Shown here one piece after another: positions 7,677-16,061 of a DNA stretch of 64,000 nucleotides. Every line of letters starts with the position of its first letter. Position 1 is the stretch's first letter. Made by a program: the position numbers and the translations under genes. The notes beneath the pieces are model-generated. The model was not told the origin of the DNA. It was given only the letters and a program-made list of their open reading frames with translations, and searched no databases. Origin of the DNA: UBA11606 sp964513285 (GTDB lineage: Bacteria; Actinomycetota; Acidimicrobiia; Acidimicrobiales; Aldehydirespiratoraceae); assembly GCA_964513285.1 (NCBI GenBank), contig CAZEML010000002.1, positions 1-64,000 on the forward strand. The letters run 5' to 3'.

Positions 7677-8888
7677 CTACCGATCGGCCTTGGGATAGCC
7701 GAGCCCGAATTGGGAGATCAGATCTCGCTGCATCTCGTTCGTGCCGCCGCCGAACGTCAAGATGATCGTCGAGCGGTACTGCATCTCGAGCCGGGTCAGG
7801 TGTCCGATCGAACCCTTCGCGATCGTCGCCTGCGGCCCGTAGACCTCCATCAGCTTCCGGTATGCCCGGTGGAAGAACTCGGTGCCGTAGACCTTCACGC
7901 TCGACGAGTCGGCGATGAAGGTCTTCATGTCGTCGAAGTCGAGCTCGTCGAGTCCCTTGCCGTCGATCTTGGTGGCGACCTCCCACGCGACCTTCCAGTT
8001 CATGAGCCGCAGGAACTCCACGCCGGCCGTGACCTCGGCGAGGTTGCGCTGGACCCACGGCTTGTCGATCAGCATCGACCCGTCGGCCATCTCGGTCGTC
8101 TTGGCGTACTCGACGGTCTCGTCGAGGGCCTTGGTGACCATGCCCGACGAGCAGATCGTGACCCGCTCGCGGTTGAGCTGGGAGGTGATGAGGCCCCAGC
8201 CCCCGTTCTCCTCGCCAACCATCGTCGAGGCCGGCACGCGGACATCGTCGAAGAAGGTGTGGTTGATGTTGTGGGAGCTGAGCAGGTGCAACGGCTCGAT
8301 CGACAGGCCGGGGGTGTCCATCGGGATGCAGAACAGCGAGATGCCTTTGTGCTTCTTCACCTCGGGGTTGGTTCGGGCCGCCAGCCAGATGTAGTCGGCG
8401 TCCTTCGCGAGCGAGGTCCAGGTCTTCTGGCCGTTGATGACGTACTCGTCCCCGTCACGGACGGCCCGGGTCTGCAGCGACGCGAGGTCGGTACCGGCAT
8501 CGGGCTCGGAGTAGCCGACACAGAACGTGATCTCCCCGTTGGAGATCTTCGGGAGGAAGAAGTCCTTCTGCTCCTGGGTGCCGTACTGCATGATCGTGGG
8601 GCCGACGGTGTTGACGGTGAGCATCGGGATCGGGGCGCCGATCGAGACCGATTCGTCGAACATCACGAACTGCTCGACCGCGGAGTAGCCCCGCCCGCCG
8701 TACTCCTCGGGCCAGCCGATGGTGAGCCAGCCGTCGCGGCCCATCTGGCCGACGATCTCGCGGTGCACGGGACCGGTGCCTTCTTCAGCGGCCAGGGCGT
8801 CTCGGATCTCGGGTGTCAGCAGGTTCGCGTAGTAGTCGCGCAGCTCCTTGCGGAGCGCCTCCTGCTTGTCGTCGTAACCGATGTACAT
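7677..8888 (-). CDS. acyl-CoA dehydrogenase (first of a pair)
   Basis: 403 residues. Family motifs: CVGYSEPDAGTDLASLQTRA (acyl-CoA dehydrogenase signature 1), GQKTWTSLA, and FGGGTNEMQRDLISQFGLG at the C-terminus (the GGTNExxR flavin-contacting motif). It oxidises an acyl-CoA to the trans-2-enoyl-CoA, passing electrons to ETF. The ATG at 8888 (MYIGYDDK) is chosen over an in-frame GTG two codons upstream. Its divergent neighbour is the HAD-PlsC gene. The substrate is unknown; nearby lipid genes fit fatty-acid or sterol metabolism. Confidence 0.92.
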   Translation of the reverse strand: MYIGYDDKQEALRKELRDYYANLLTPEIRDALAAEEGTGPVHREIVGQMGRDGWLTIGWPEEYGGRGYSAVEQFVMFDESVSIGAPIPMLTVNTVGPTIMQYGTQEQKDFFLPKISNGEITFCVGYSEPDAGTDLASLQTRAVRDGDEYVINGQKTWTSLAKDADYIWLAARTNPEVKKHKGISLFCIPMDTPGLSIEPLHLLSSHNINHTFFDDVRVPASTMVGEENGGWGLITSQLNRERVTICSSGMVTKALDETVEYAKTTEMADGSMLIDKPWVQRNLAEVTAGVEFLRLMNWKVAWEVATKIDGKGLDELDFDDMKTFIADSSSVKVYGTEFFHRAYRKLMEVYGPQATIAKGSIGHLTRLEMQYRSTIILTFGGGTNEMQRDLISQFGLGYPKADR

Positions 8889-8953
8889 GACCACCGTTGT
8901 ACCGCACGGGCCCGACCTGCCCCGAATCCGTTCGGGCCTGTCAGACTGGCGCG

Positions 8954-10357
8954 ATGACCGCTCCGGGCGCCGCGTTCTTCGACCTCGACCGCACCCTCGT
9001 CCCGGTCGCTTCGCCGAAGATCTTCCAGCGTCATCTCGCGGCGGCGGGACTCGCCGAGTCCGGCGGCAACGCCGTCACCGATGTCTTCTTCACCCTGTTC
9101 GAGCTCGCCGGCGAGTCGGCGATCGTCGGGCGGTCGGCGAAGCTCGCGCCGCGCGCCGCGATCGGCTGGTCCGTCGCCGACACGATCGCTGCCGCCGGCC
9201 CCGCGGCAGACGAGATCGTCGAGCACGTGTCGGACTTCGCCCGCGCCGAACTCGACATGCATCGGGACGCCGGCCGGACACTGGTGCTCACGACGACCAC
9301 CCCCGAGCATCTGGTGCGACCCCTCGCGGACCGTCTCGGCATCGACGACGTCGTCGCGACGAAGTGGAGCCAGGAGGACGGCCGGTTCACCGGCACGGTC
9401 GACGGCGACGTCGTGTGGGGACCCGGCAAACGCGATGCGGTCGTCGCCTGGTGCCGCGACCACGGGGTCGATCCCGCCGACTGCTGGGCCTACTCCGACA
9501 GCTACTACGACTCGCCGCTCCTCGACACGGTCGGGCATCCGGTCGCGGTCAACCCCGACGCTCGCCTGGCCGCGACGGCGGCGCTCAACGGCTGGCCGAT
9601 CCGGTCGCTCGACAAGCCGCCCGGCATCGCGAGCATGGCCGGCCTCGAACTCCAGGACCTGTTCCGCCCCTTCCTGCGCCCCGAGCTGATCCCGAACGCC
9701 AACGTCACCGTGTCGGGCGTCGAGCACATCCCGTCTGAGGGTGGGGCGATCATCGTCGCCAACCATCGCAGCGAGTTCGACCCGCTCGTGATGATCACCA
9801 CCGTCGCCCGATCCGGTCGGAACGCTCGCTACATGGGCAAGCGCGAGGTCTTCGACCTTCCGGTGATCGGCCCGTTGCTGCAGGCGGGCGGCGGGATCCC
9901 GGTCGACCGCGGCAGCGGGAACGACGAACCGCTCCAGGCGGCGGCTGCGGCCGTCGCCGGCGGTGACCTGGTCGTGATGTTCCCGCAGGGGACGATCCCG
10001 CGCGGCCGGGCCTTCTTCGACCCCGTCCTGAAGGCTCGCTGGGGCGCGGCTCGCCTCGCGGCGATGACCGAAGCGCCCGTCATCCCCGTGGGGTTGTGGG
10101 GCACCGATCGGGTCTGGCCCCGCAACGCCTCGCTGCCGTCGTTCAACCTGAGCGAGCCACCGGAGGTCACCTCCACGGTCGGCGCGCCCGTCGCGCTCAA
10201 GCACCGCAGCCCCGCTCGCGACACCGAGCGCATCATGGCGGCGGTGTCCGAGCTCCTGCCGGAGCAGGCTCGCCAGCCCTACGAGCCGACCGACGAAGAA
10301 CTCGCCCGCACCTACCCGCCCGGCAAGGGCGACGACCTGGGGTTCACCGACCGATGA
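8954..10357 (+). CDS. HAD-IB phosphatase fused to PlsC-type 1-acylglycerol-3-phosphate acyltransferase
   Basis: 467 residues in two domains. Residues ~1-220 are a HAD subfamily IB hydrolase: AAFFDLDRTLV (DxDxT), TTTTPEHLV, and AYSDSYYDSPLL (acidic motif). Residues ~225-440 are a lysophosphatidate acyltransferase: NHRSEFDPLV (HX4D catalytic), GKREVFDLPVIGPLLQ, FPQGTIPRG (phosphate site) and VIPVGLWGT. Such fusions occur in actinobacterial phospholipid synthesis and are predicted to act at the membrane. Its stop overlaps the ATG of the WS/DGAT gene (ATGA), so the two are coupled. Confidence 0.92.
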   Translation: MTAPGAAFFDLDRTLVPVASPKIFQRHLAAAGLAESGGNAVTDVFFTLFELAGESAIVGRSAKLAPRAAIGWSVADTIAAAGPAADEIVEHVSDFARAELDMHRDAGRTLVLTTTTPEHLVRPLADRLGIDDVVATKWSQEDGRFTGTVDGDVVWGPGKRDAVVAWCRDHGVDPADCWAYSDSYYDSPLLDTVGHPVAVNPDARLAATAALNGWPIRSLDKPPGIASMAGLELQDLFRPFLRPELIPNANVTVSGVEHIPSEGGAIIVANHRSEFDPLVMITTVARSGRNARYMGKREVFDLPVIGPLLQAGGGIPVDRGSGNDEPLQAAAAAVAGGDLVVMFPQGTIPRGRAFFDPVLKARWGAARLAAMTEAPVIPVGLWGTDRVWPRNASLPSFNLSEPPEVTSTVGAPVALKHRSPARDTERIMAAVSELLPEQARQPYEPTDEELARTYPPGKGDDLGFTDR

Positions 10358-11775
10358 CCGACGGGTTCTCTGCACGCACCAGTGACTTCGCCGCCGAGAT
10401 GTCGGCGGAGGAGGCCCTCATGTGGCGGGTGGCGGCCGACCCGTGGCTCGATCCGAGCGGCGCCCTCCTCGTGCTGACCGACCAGCCGGTCGACCGAGGC
10501 TTGCTCCGAGCGAAGCTGGCTGCCGGCCTCGTCGAGATCCCGCGGCTCGCGGAACGGGTGGCGGAGTCCTCCAACCCGCTCGAGGCGCCGCGGTGGGAAC
10601 TCGATCCGCACTTCGACCTCGACGGTCACATCATCGAGCGCACCGTCCCCGCTCCCGGCGACCACCGAGCGGTGCTCGATCTCGTGGCTCGACTCCAGGC
10701 CGAGCCGTTCCCGGAGGGTCGGCCACCATGGCTGATCGTGCTGATCACGGGTCTGGCCGACGGCCGCGGCGCGATGCTCTCTCGCCTCCATCACGCGGTC
10801 GCCGACGGTATCGGCAGCCTGCGCATGGCGGAGGTCTATCTCGACCTCGAGCGGACGACCGAGGCCCCCGCGCCGGTCGACCTCGATGCGATCCTCGCCG
10901 AACGGCGCGCCAACGCCGAGCCGCCACCCCCGACCGACACGGCCGACGTGCTGATCAACGCGCTCGCCGGGCCCTTCGGTTTGATGAAGTCGGCGGCAGC
11001 TGAGCTGGCGTTGATCGGCGCCGACCCCGCCCGCGCCCAACGCACCGGGAGCGAGGCGCTCGACACGCTCCGAACCGTCGCCGACCAACTCGCCGGCGAC
11101 CCGTACCTCGACAGCACGTCCGAACTCTGGACGGGCCGATCCGGCCAGCGCTACTACCTCACCGCCCAGATGCCCCTCGATGCGGCCAAGGCTGCGGCGA
11201 AGCGACGCGGCGGCACCGTCAACGATCTGTATGTCACCGCGCTCGCTGACGCCGCGATGGCCTACCACGCCGACCACGACGCGGTTCCGCGCTCGGTGGC
11301 GATGTCGTTCGTCCGCAGCACTCGCGAAGGAACCGGGGTCGGCGGCAACGCCTTCGTCCCCGTGAAGGTGCGGGCACCCGGCGGCGACACCACACCCGAC
11401 GATCGTTTCGCCGCGCTGCACGATGCGATGGCGCCCAGCGACGCCGCGGAGGAGCCGGGACTCGACGCGGTGAGTTCGCTCGCCGGCCTGATGCCCACCG
11501 CGATGTTGACCAAACTCGGCCGAGATCAGGGCAAGCGCATCGACATCGTCACCAGCAACATCCGAGGGGCACCCTTCCCGATCTACATCGGCGGGGCGCG
11601 GGTCGACGCGGGCTACCCGATCGGCCCCATCGCGGGGGCGGCGTGCAACGCGACGGTCATGTCCTACGACGGCAGTCTCGACATCGGCGTGATGATCGAC
11701 CCGGCCGCGATCGAAGATCCCGATCGTTTCGGCGAACTCCTCCAGCAGGTCCTCGACGGCTACGCCGCCGAGTGA
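10354..11775 (+). CDS. WS/DGAT-type wax ester synthase/diacylglycerol acyltransferase
   Basis: 473 residues. The catalytic HHAVADGIGS (HHxxxDG) is near residue 150, preceded by PPWLIVLITGL; the C-terminal half contains NDLYVTALADA and TSNIRGAPFPIYIGGARV, the family's second conserved block. It transfers acyl-CoA to diacylglycerol or fatty alcohol to make storage triacylglycerol or wax ester. Coupling to the HAD-PlsC gene (which would supply phosphatidate or diacylglycerol) supports a triacylglycerol role. It converges with the UGSC partner gene, with 3 bp between stops. Confidence 0.9.
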   Translation: MTDGFSARTSDFAAEMSAEEALMWRVAADPWLDPSGALLVLTDQPVDRGLLRAKLAAGLVEIPRLAERVAESSNPLEAPRWELDPHFDLDGHIIERTVPAPGDHRAVLDLVARLQAEPFPEGRPPWLIVLITGLADGRGAMLSRLHHAVADGIGSLRMAEVYLDLERTTEAPAPVDLDAILAERRANAEPPPPTDTADVLINALAGPFGLMKSAAAELALIGADPARAQRTGSEALDTLRTVADQLAGDPYLDSTSELWTGRSGQRYYLTAQMPLDAAKAAAKRRGGTVNDLYVTALADAAMAYHADHDAVPRSVAMSFVRSTREGTGVGGNAFVPVKVRAPGGDTTPDDRFAALHDAMAPSDAAEEPGLDAVSSLAGLMPTAMLTKLGRDQGKRIDIVTSNIRGAPFPIYIGGARVDAGYPIGPIAGAACNATVMSYDGSLDIGVMIDPAAIEDPDRFGELLQQVLDGYAAE

Positions 11776-11778
11776 CGC

Positions 11779-12789
11779 TCACATTCCCGGGATCGCGCAG
11801 GCCTGTCCGATCTCGACCGGCACGGTGACCGCCCGGTTCCGGTGGCCGCCGGCGCACCATGTCGGGAACACGTACGAGTAGAGGCCGGCGCCACCGGCGG
11901 CGACGACGAGCACGTCGTCCGCCGACTCGAACGCTGGCCGTCCGTCTCGCGTCTGGGCCCGGTCGGCGATCGCCGCCGCGACCGAGGCACGGTCGTGTCC
12001 GGCGGCCGCCAGTTCGCCGATGTGGTCGGGGGTGATGACGACGACCGCCTGGCCGCCGCCGAGCCAGCCGTTGTTGGTACCCGGACCGGCGAGCGAACCG
12101 GCGAGCGAGTCGAGGAGCCGCTCGGTCGAGCGCACGACATCGGGGTTCGCGGTGTGCGCGACCGACTGCGGCGGCTCGGTACCGATCACCGTGACCGCGG
12201 ACATCGAGGCATCGAATCCACGGGACATGTGGAGCGGCGTGAACGGGCTGTGCTGTTCGTCTTCGGCGAGGCACTGGCCGAACTTGCCGCCGTGGCCGAG
12301 GAGGGCCATGTCAGAACTCCCGGGCCGAGCGCCGCCGATGTTGATCATCGCCAGCCGGAGCGCCCGTCCGATCGAGGCGTTGGCACGATGTCCGGGACCG
12401 AGGGCGCCGTAGCCCGACGCGACGCCGCACATCTCCGCCGCTGGGCCGTTCACGATGATGAGCGGCGCCGTCGAGTGCGTCGTGCCCTGCATCTCGGCCA
12501 GATCGAAGGTGGGATCCATGACGCCGAGCGCCGCCGCGACGAGGACGGGCACATGGTCGGGAAGACACCCGGCCATCACCGCGGCGGTGGCGAGCTTCTC
12601 GACCGTGCACACGCCTTGGAGCGGACCCATCTCGCCGAGCGCCGTCTCCGCCGGATGCCCGATGGCGAGCACCATGCGTTCGACCCGCTCGGGGGTCGGG
12701 ATCACGACGGGGAGTCCATCGGTGCACCCGAGTTCGTGGAGCTGTTCGAGCGCGGCCGCCTCGTCGTCGGCGGTGAGGAGCCCGCTCAT
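11779..12789 (-). CDS. conserved protein paired with the UGSC selenoprotein, function unknown
   Basis: 336 residues, no catalytic family recognised. Visible: TDGLPVVIPTPERV near the N-terminus, GTTHSTAPLIIVNGP (~100-115), GYGALGPGHRANASIGRALR (~130-150) and GGAGLYSYVFPTW near the C-terminus. Cys are few. The same blocks recur in the 354-residue protein at 61811 (GDGLPLEAPTPERV, NATTHSVAPLLIVHG, GLGAFGPGNRANATVGRALR, GGAGKHSSVIPSW), so they are paralogues. The start overlaps the stop of the UGSC gene by 4 bp, implying a two-subunit unit. Inference: together they may resemble the two parts of a glycine/betaine-reductase-like component B. Confidence 0.7.
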   Translation of the reverse strand: MSGLLTADDEAAALEQLHELGCTDGLPVVIPTPERVERMVLAIGHPAETALGEMGPLQGVCTVEKLATAAVMAGCLPDHVPVLVAAALGVMDPTFDLAEMQGTTHSTAPLIIVNGPAAEMCGVASGYGALGPGHRANASIGRALRLAMINIGGARPGSSDMALLGHGGKFGQCLAEDEQHSPFTPLHMSRGFDASMSAVTVIGTEPPQSVAHTANPDVVRSTERLLDSLAGSLAGPGTNNGWLGGGQAVVVITPDHIGELAAAGHDRASVAAAIADRAQTRDGRPAFESADDVLVVAAGGAGLYSYVFPTWCAGGHRNRAVTVPVEIGQACAIPGM

Positions 12790-13316
12790 CGGTCGTGCTC
12801 GAGCGCGGCGACGATCTCCGACGCGACCTTCTCGGCGACGATGCGGTGGTTGTCGGCCCCGGTGCCTGCGACCGGATGCGGCAGCTGTACCCGAGGGATG
12901 TCGGGCATGCCGAACGACGAGGCGATGAAGTCGCCCTGCGCCCAGAACTCATCGGTCACGAGCGCTACCGCCGGAATGTCTCGCAGAGCTGCATTGATGC
13001 CGTCACGCACGGTGCCGGTCGTGCAACTGCCTCAATGGCCGTAGGCGGCGACGACCGCCGTGCACTCCTGCTGGATCTCGTCGAGCATCGCGTCGCCGGC
13101 GATCGCGGAGGCATCGCCCTTGTTCCAGCGGGCGAGTTGGATGTCGGGCCGCAGCGCGGCGATCGCGTCGCCGACCGCGTCGAGGAACTCGACCGAGTCG
13201 GGGAAGCCGTTCGCCAACAACCCGACCGTCGTTCCGGGTTCCAAGTTGGTGGCGAGCTCGTACGGCACTGGTTCGACCGCCGACTCGCCGCGTGGATCCA
13301 CAAAGCTGATGCCCAT
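12786..13316 (-). CDS. UGSC-family selenoprotein (in-frame UGA read as selenocysteine)
   Basis: 176 codons with one in-frame TGA at 13034-13032. Read through, the frame gives GISFVDPRGE..., VAAYGHUGSCTTGTVRDGIN, then GMPDIPRVQLPHPVAG and SEIVAALEHD. The UGSC motif is the diagnostic site of the UGSC family of (seleno)proteins, and UGSCTTG with the later IPHP-like segment recalls the UxxC region of glycine/betaine reductase component B. Both sides of the UGA are coding, share one frame and match the family, so this is not a pseudogene. Candidate SECIS hairpins lie just after the UGA. The ATG at 13316 is followed by the stop overlapping the partner gene start by 4 bp. The function is redox, substrate unknown. 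Confidence 0.82.
13000..13012 (-). promoter_or_regulatory. candidate bacterial SECIS hairpin of the UGSC gene
   Basis: On the mRNA strand CCGT-GCGTG-ACGG forms a 4-bp stem with a 5-nt loop that starts with G, 23 nt after the UGA. That is within the usual bacterial range and has the conserved loop G. A second hairpin (GCACG...CGTGC, 13007-13024) overlaps and competes. Weaker than the one in the FrnE-like gene. Confidence 0.45.
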
Positions 13317-13363
13317 GCCGCGATGCTACGGCGGCCTCTCGGGTCGCCGCCATGTCACCGCGC

Positions 13364-15676
13364 CTACTCGTACTTGGTGCCCATCTCCTTGAGCATCTCG
13401 AGGTACTGGCTGCCGTTGTCGGGGGCCAGGTCGCCGGGGATGTAGCTGACGGTGTGGATCGTGCCGCTGAACGGGGCGGGGCCCTTGCGTTCGTAGAGAT
13501 CCCAGTTGACCGGCGACCGACGGTCGATGCCGATGTCGATCCCTTCGAACGGTGCCATCGCCATCAACCGCGGAACCTGGCCCGCCTCCCCGACGACGGC
13601 GCCGTCGAGCAATACGCGCGGTTCCCAGGTGACGTCGCCGACGTCGGTGACGTCGAGCGTCACGGTGTGATGCCCGGCGCCGACCGGGCCACAGTCGACC
13701 ACCGTCATCTCGCCGTAGCCGTTGTGGGCGAAGACGAGTCGGCCGTCGTCGAGGGCGAGCGAGTAGCCGCCGCCCTGATCGCCGTGGGCGACGAGCACCC
13801 CGTCGTCGCCGGACTCGACATCGACCTCGACGTCGACCCGGAAGCTGCGGCTCGAGATCAGCTGGAGCGAACGCCACCGCTCGACGGTCGGCATGCCGGG
13901 GCGGAACACGACCGGTTCGGCCAACCGGGCGTTCCATGGCGGCTGACTCATCATCTTGACGTAGTTGCCCTCGTCGAGCGGGAAGACCTGATTGGCCCAG
14001 GCGGCCTCCTCCCATGCCGCTTGGAGCTCCCGCAGCTTCTCGGGATGCTCGGCAGCCAGGTCGACCGTCTCGGTCGGGTCGTCGTGCAGGTTGTGCAGCT
14101 CCCACTGCTCCTCGGCGAACGAACGTCGCGGCTGGCGGCAGGTCACGGCCGACCAGCCGTCTCGGTAGAAGCCGCGATGCCCGATCTGCTCGTAGTACTG
14201 CTCGGGATGAGTGGTGGGCGCGTCGCCGTTCGCCAGGGTCGGCACCATCGACGAGCCGGCCGGGGTCGGGACCGGTCGCCCGTGCTTCTCGCTCGGCACG
14301 TCGACGCCACACAGCTCCGCGAGCGTGGGAAGCAGATCGGTGATGTGTTGGTACTGGGCGCGGGTTGCGCCGCCGCCGTCGAGTCCGGCCGGCCAGTGCA
14401 CGATGAACGGCACCTGGTGCCCGCCCTGGTGGGTGTTGATCTTGTAGAGCCGGAACGGGGTGCTCGACACCATCGCCCATCCCATCGGATAGTGCGGCAG
14501 GTTGGTCGGGCCGCCCATGGCGTCGAGGTTGGGCAGGTCGAGATCGACCGAGTCGAGACTGTTCTGTCGGGTCTGGCTGACCAGGGTGCGGAAGTACGCC
14601 GACGTCCCGAGCTCCTGCCCTTCGCGGGAACCACCGTTGTCGGAGGTGAAGACGACGATCGTGTTGTCCCACTCCCCCATCGCCTCGAGATGGGCCCGAA
14701 GGCGTCCGAGGTTCTGGTCGATGTTGTCGACCATGCCGGCGAAGATCTCCATGTAGCGGGCGAAGATCCGCTTCTCGTCGTCGGTCAGCTCGTCCCACGG
14801 CTGAACCGCGTGGCCCGTCTCGGTGTTGCGGGGCGGAAGCTGCGTGTGCGCAGGGATGACGCCCATCTCGAGCTGGCGCTCATAGCGCTGACGACGGATC
14901 TCGTCCCACCCGGCGTCGTAGGCACCGCGGTACTTCTCGATGTCGGCGGCCTTCGCCTGCAGCGGGGCGTGCACCGCACCGTGGGAGAAGTACATGAAGA
15001 ACGGCTTCGTCGGATCGGAGGCCCGGACCTCGTCGATCATGTGGATCGCCTGATCGGTGAGATCGTCGGTGAAGTAGTAGTCGTCGGGGTATCGATCGAC
15101 CGGGATGTGATGGTTGTCCTCGTAGAGCCGGTGCGGCTGATGGAAGTTCGTGAAGCCGTCGAGGATCCCGTAGTACCGCTCGAACCCCTTCTGCAGCGGC
15201 CAGCTGTGGCGGGGTCCGGCGTCGGACAGGTGGGCGTCCTTGCACAGATGCCACTTGCCGACCATCAGCGACGCCCAGCCGTTGTCGCGGAACAGCTCGG
15301 CCATGGTGACCGCGTCGTCGCGCAACTCGTGGGTGTAGCCGGGGAACCCCGGGTCGCTGTGGGCGACGTGCCCCATGCCGGCCATGTGGTGGTTGAGCCC
15401 GGTGAGCATCGACGCTCGCGTCGGCGAGCACATCGGGTTGACGTGGAAGTTCGTGTAGCGAACACCACCGGCCGCGAGCGCGTCGAGGTTGGGCGTGTCG
15501 ATCTCGGAGCCGTAGCAGGCCAGGTCGGCGAACCCGAGGTCGTCGGCCAGCATCACGATCACGTTCGGCGCGCCGTCGGGCGCGGTCGGGAAGGTCGGCC
15601 AGTCGGGTTCGGAGGTCGAGAAGATCCGGCCGACCTCGCCGTCGAAGCCGTCGTACGCCGCAGGTGGTGTCGTCAC
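13364..15676 (-). CDS. sulfatase (formylglycine-dependent)
   Basis: 770 residues. The sulfatase core has NVIVMLADDLGFADLACYG (metal Asp pair), NPMCSPTRASMLTG (C-x-P-x-R; the Cys becomes formylglycine), VGKWHLC, and FTSDNGGS (metal Asp-Asn). A C-terminal region from about residue 590 (FRVDVEVDVESGDDGVLVAH, GYSLALDDGRLVFAHN) looks like a concanavalin-type beta domain. No signal peptide is seen, so it may be cytoplasmic or exported with a partner. It hydrolyses sulfate esters; the substrate is unknown, and sulfated marine polysaccharides or sterol sulfates are possible. No formylglycine-generating enzyme lies in the window. Confidence 0.93.
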   Translation of the reverse strand: MTTPPAAYDGFDGEVGRIFSTSEPDWPTFPTAPDGAPNVIVMLADDLGFADLACYGSEIDTPNLDALAAGGVRYTNFHVNPMCSPTRASMLTGLNHHMAGMGHVAHSDPGFPGYTHELRDDAVTMAELFRDNGWASLMVGKWHLCKDAHLSDAGPRHSWPLQKGFERYYGILDGFTNFHQPHRLYEDNHHIPVDRYPDDYYFTDDLTDQAIHMIDEVRASDPTKPFFMYFSHGAVHAPLQAKAADIEKYRGAYDAGWDEIRRQRYERQLEMGVIPAHTQLPPRNTETGHAVQPWDELTDDEKRIFARYMEIFAGMVDNIDQNLGRLRAHLEAMGEWDNTIVVFTSDNGGSREGQELGTSAYFRTLVSQTRQNSLDSVDLDLPNLDAMGGPTNLPHYPMGWAMVSSTPFRLYKINTHQGGHQVPFIVHWPAGLDGGGATRAQYQHITDLLPTLAELCGVDVPSEKHGRPVPTPAGSSMVPTLANGDAPTTHPEQYYEQIGHRGFYRDGWSAVTCRQPRRSFAEEQWELHNLHDDPTETVDLAAEHPEKLRELQAAWEEAAWANQVFPLDEGNYVKMMSQPPWNARLAEPVVFRPGMPTVERWRSLQLISSRSFRVDVEVDVESGDDGVLVAHGDQGGGYSLALDDGRLVFAHNGYGEMTVVDCGPVGAGHHTVTLDVTDVGDVTWEPRVLLDGAVVGEAGQVPRLMAMAPFEGIDIGIDRRSPVNWDLYERKGPAPFSGTIHTVSYIPGDLAPDNGSQYLEMLKEMGTKYE

Positions 15677-16051
15677 GGCGCCGAGTCTGATCGGTCACGA
15701 CGCCGCCACTCAAACCCGTGCCCCGACGCAGCTCGGGCGGTCGAGCCGTCCGAGCCCAGACGCAGCTCGGGCGGTCGAGCCGTCCGAGCCCAGACGCGAC
15801 GACGGCGCCGCCCCGTAGGGCAGCGCCGTCATCGTCCGAATCCCCCAATTCGGACACCTTCTGGAACTGACACATCGTCAGATGCGTTTTTCCTGATCGG
15901 CAGGATATTACCCCGGGCCCAAGTTGCGCTACCCCTGCGTGCGAAACTCCCCCACCTTTTTTCGCAGAGCGTGAGACGCGCGCTTCACCCGGTGATCGGG
16001 CCCGACGCCACGAGCGTCAGGCCTTGCCCATCGGGCCCGACGCCACGAGCG
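15677..16051. other. 375-bp intergenic region with stacked hairpins and two small tandem repeats
   Basis: No convincing gene. It holds a 34-bp tandem repeat (15725-15792), a GC hairpin near 15804-15828, an 8-bp inverted repeat GTCCGAAT...ATTCGGAC (15834-15855), an A/T-rich stretch near 15880-15960 that could hold the sulfatase promoter on the minus strand, and a 32-bp direct repeat that overlaps the end of the amidohydrolase gene. A short minus-strand reading frame from 15875 overlaps the sulfatase and has no family signature. Confidence 0.6.
15725..15792. repeat. 34-bp tandem repeat, two copies, each a hairpin
   Basis: Two exact copies, 15725-15758 and 15759-15792, beginning GACGCAGCTCGGGCGG. 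Within each, GCTCGGGCGG and CCGTCCGAGC can pair (10 bp, one G-U), giving two adjacent stem-loops. They lie upstream of the sulfatase start, so could act as terminator, attenuator or slippage product. Confidence 0.7.
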
Positions 16052-16061
16052 TCAGGCCTTG
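15995..16061. repeat. 32-bp direct repeat duplicating the amidohydrolase 3' end
   Basis: Copies at 15995-16026 and 16030-16061, beginning ATCGGGCCCGACGCC. The second copy contains the amidohydrolase stop codon (16052-16054) and the codons before it. Each copy folds as GGCC-C-GACGC-CACGA-GCGTC-A-GGCC, a terminator-like hairpin. It looks like a recent short tandem duplication of a terminator. Confidence 0.7.

Noticed and set aside
12786..13034. Two separate small genes at the UGSC locus
   Set aside because: Both halves lie in one frame and join into one family sequence at UGSC.
15725..15792. CRISPR array
   Set aside because: Only two directly adjacent copies without spacers.
15677..15875. Small minus-strand gene ahead of the sulfatase
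   Set aside because: The reading frame from 15875 crosses the tandem repeats and hairpins and runs into the sulfatase in another frame.
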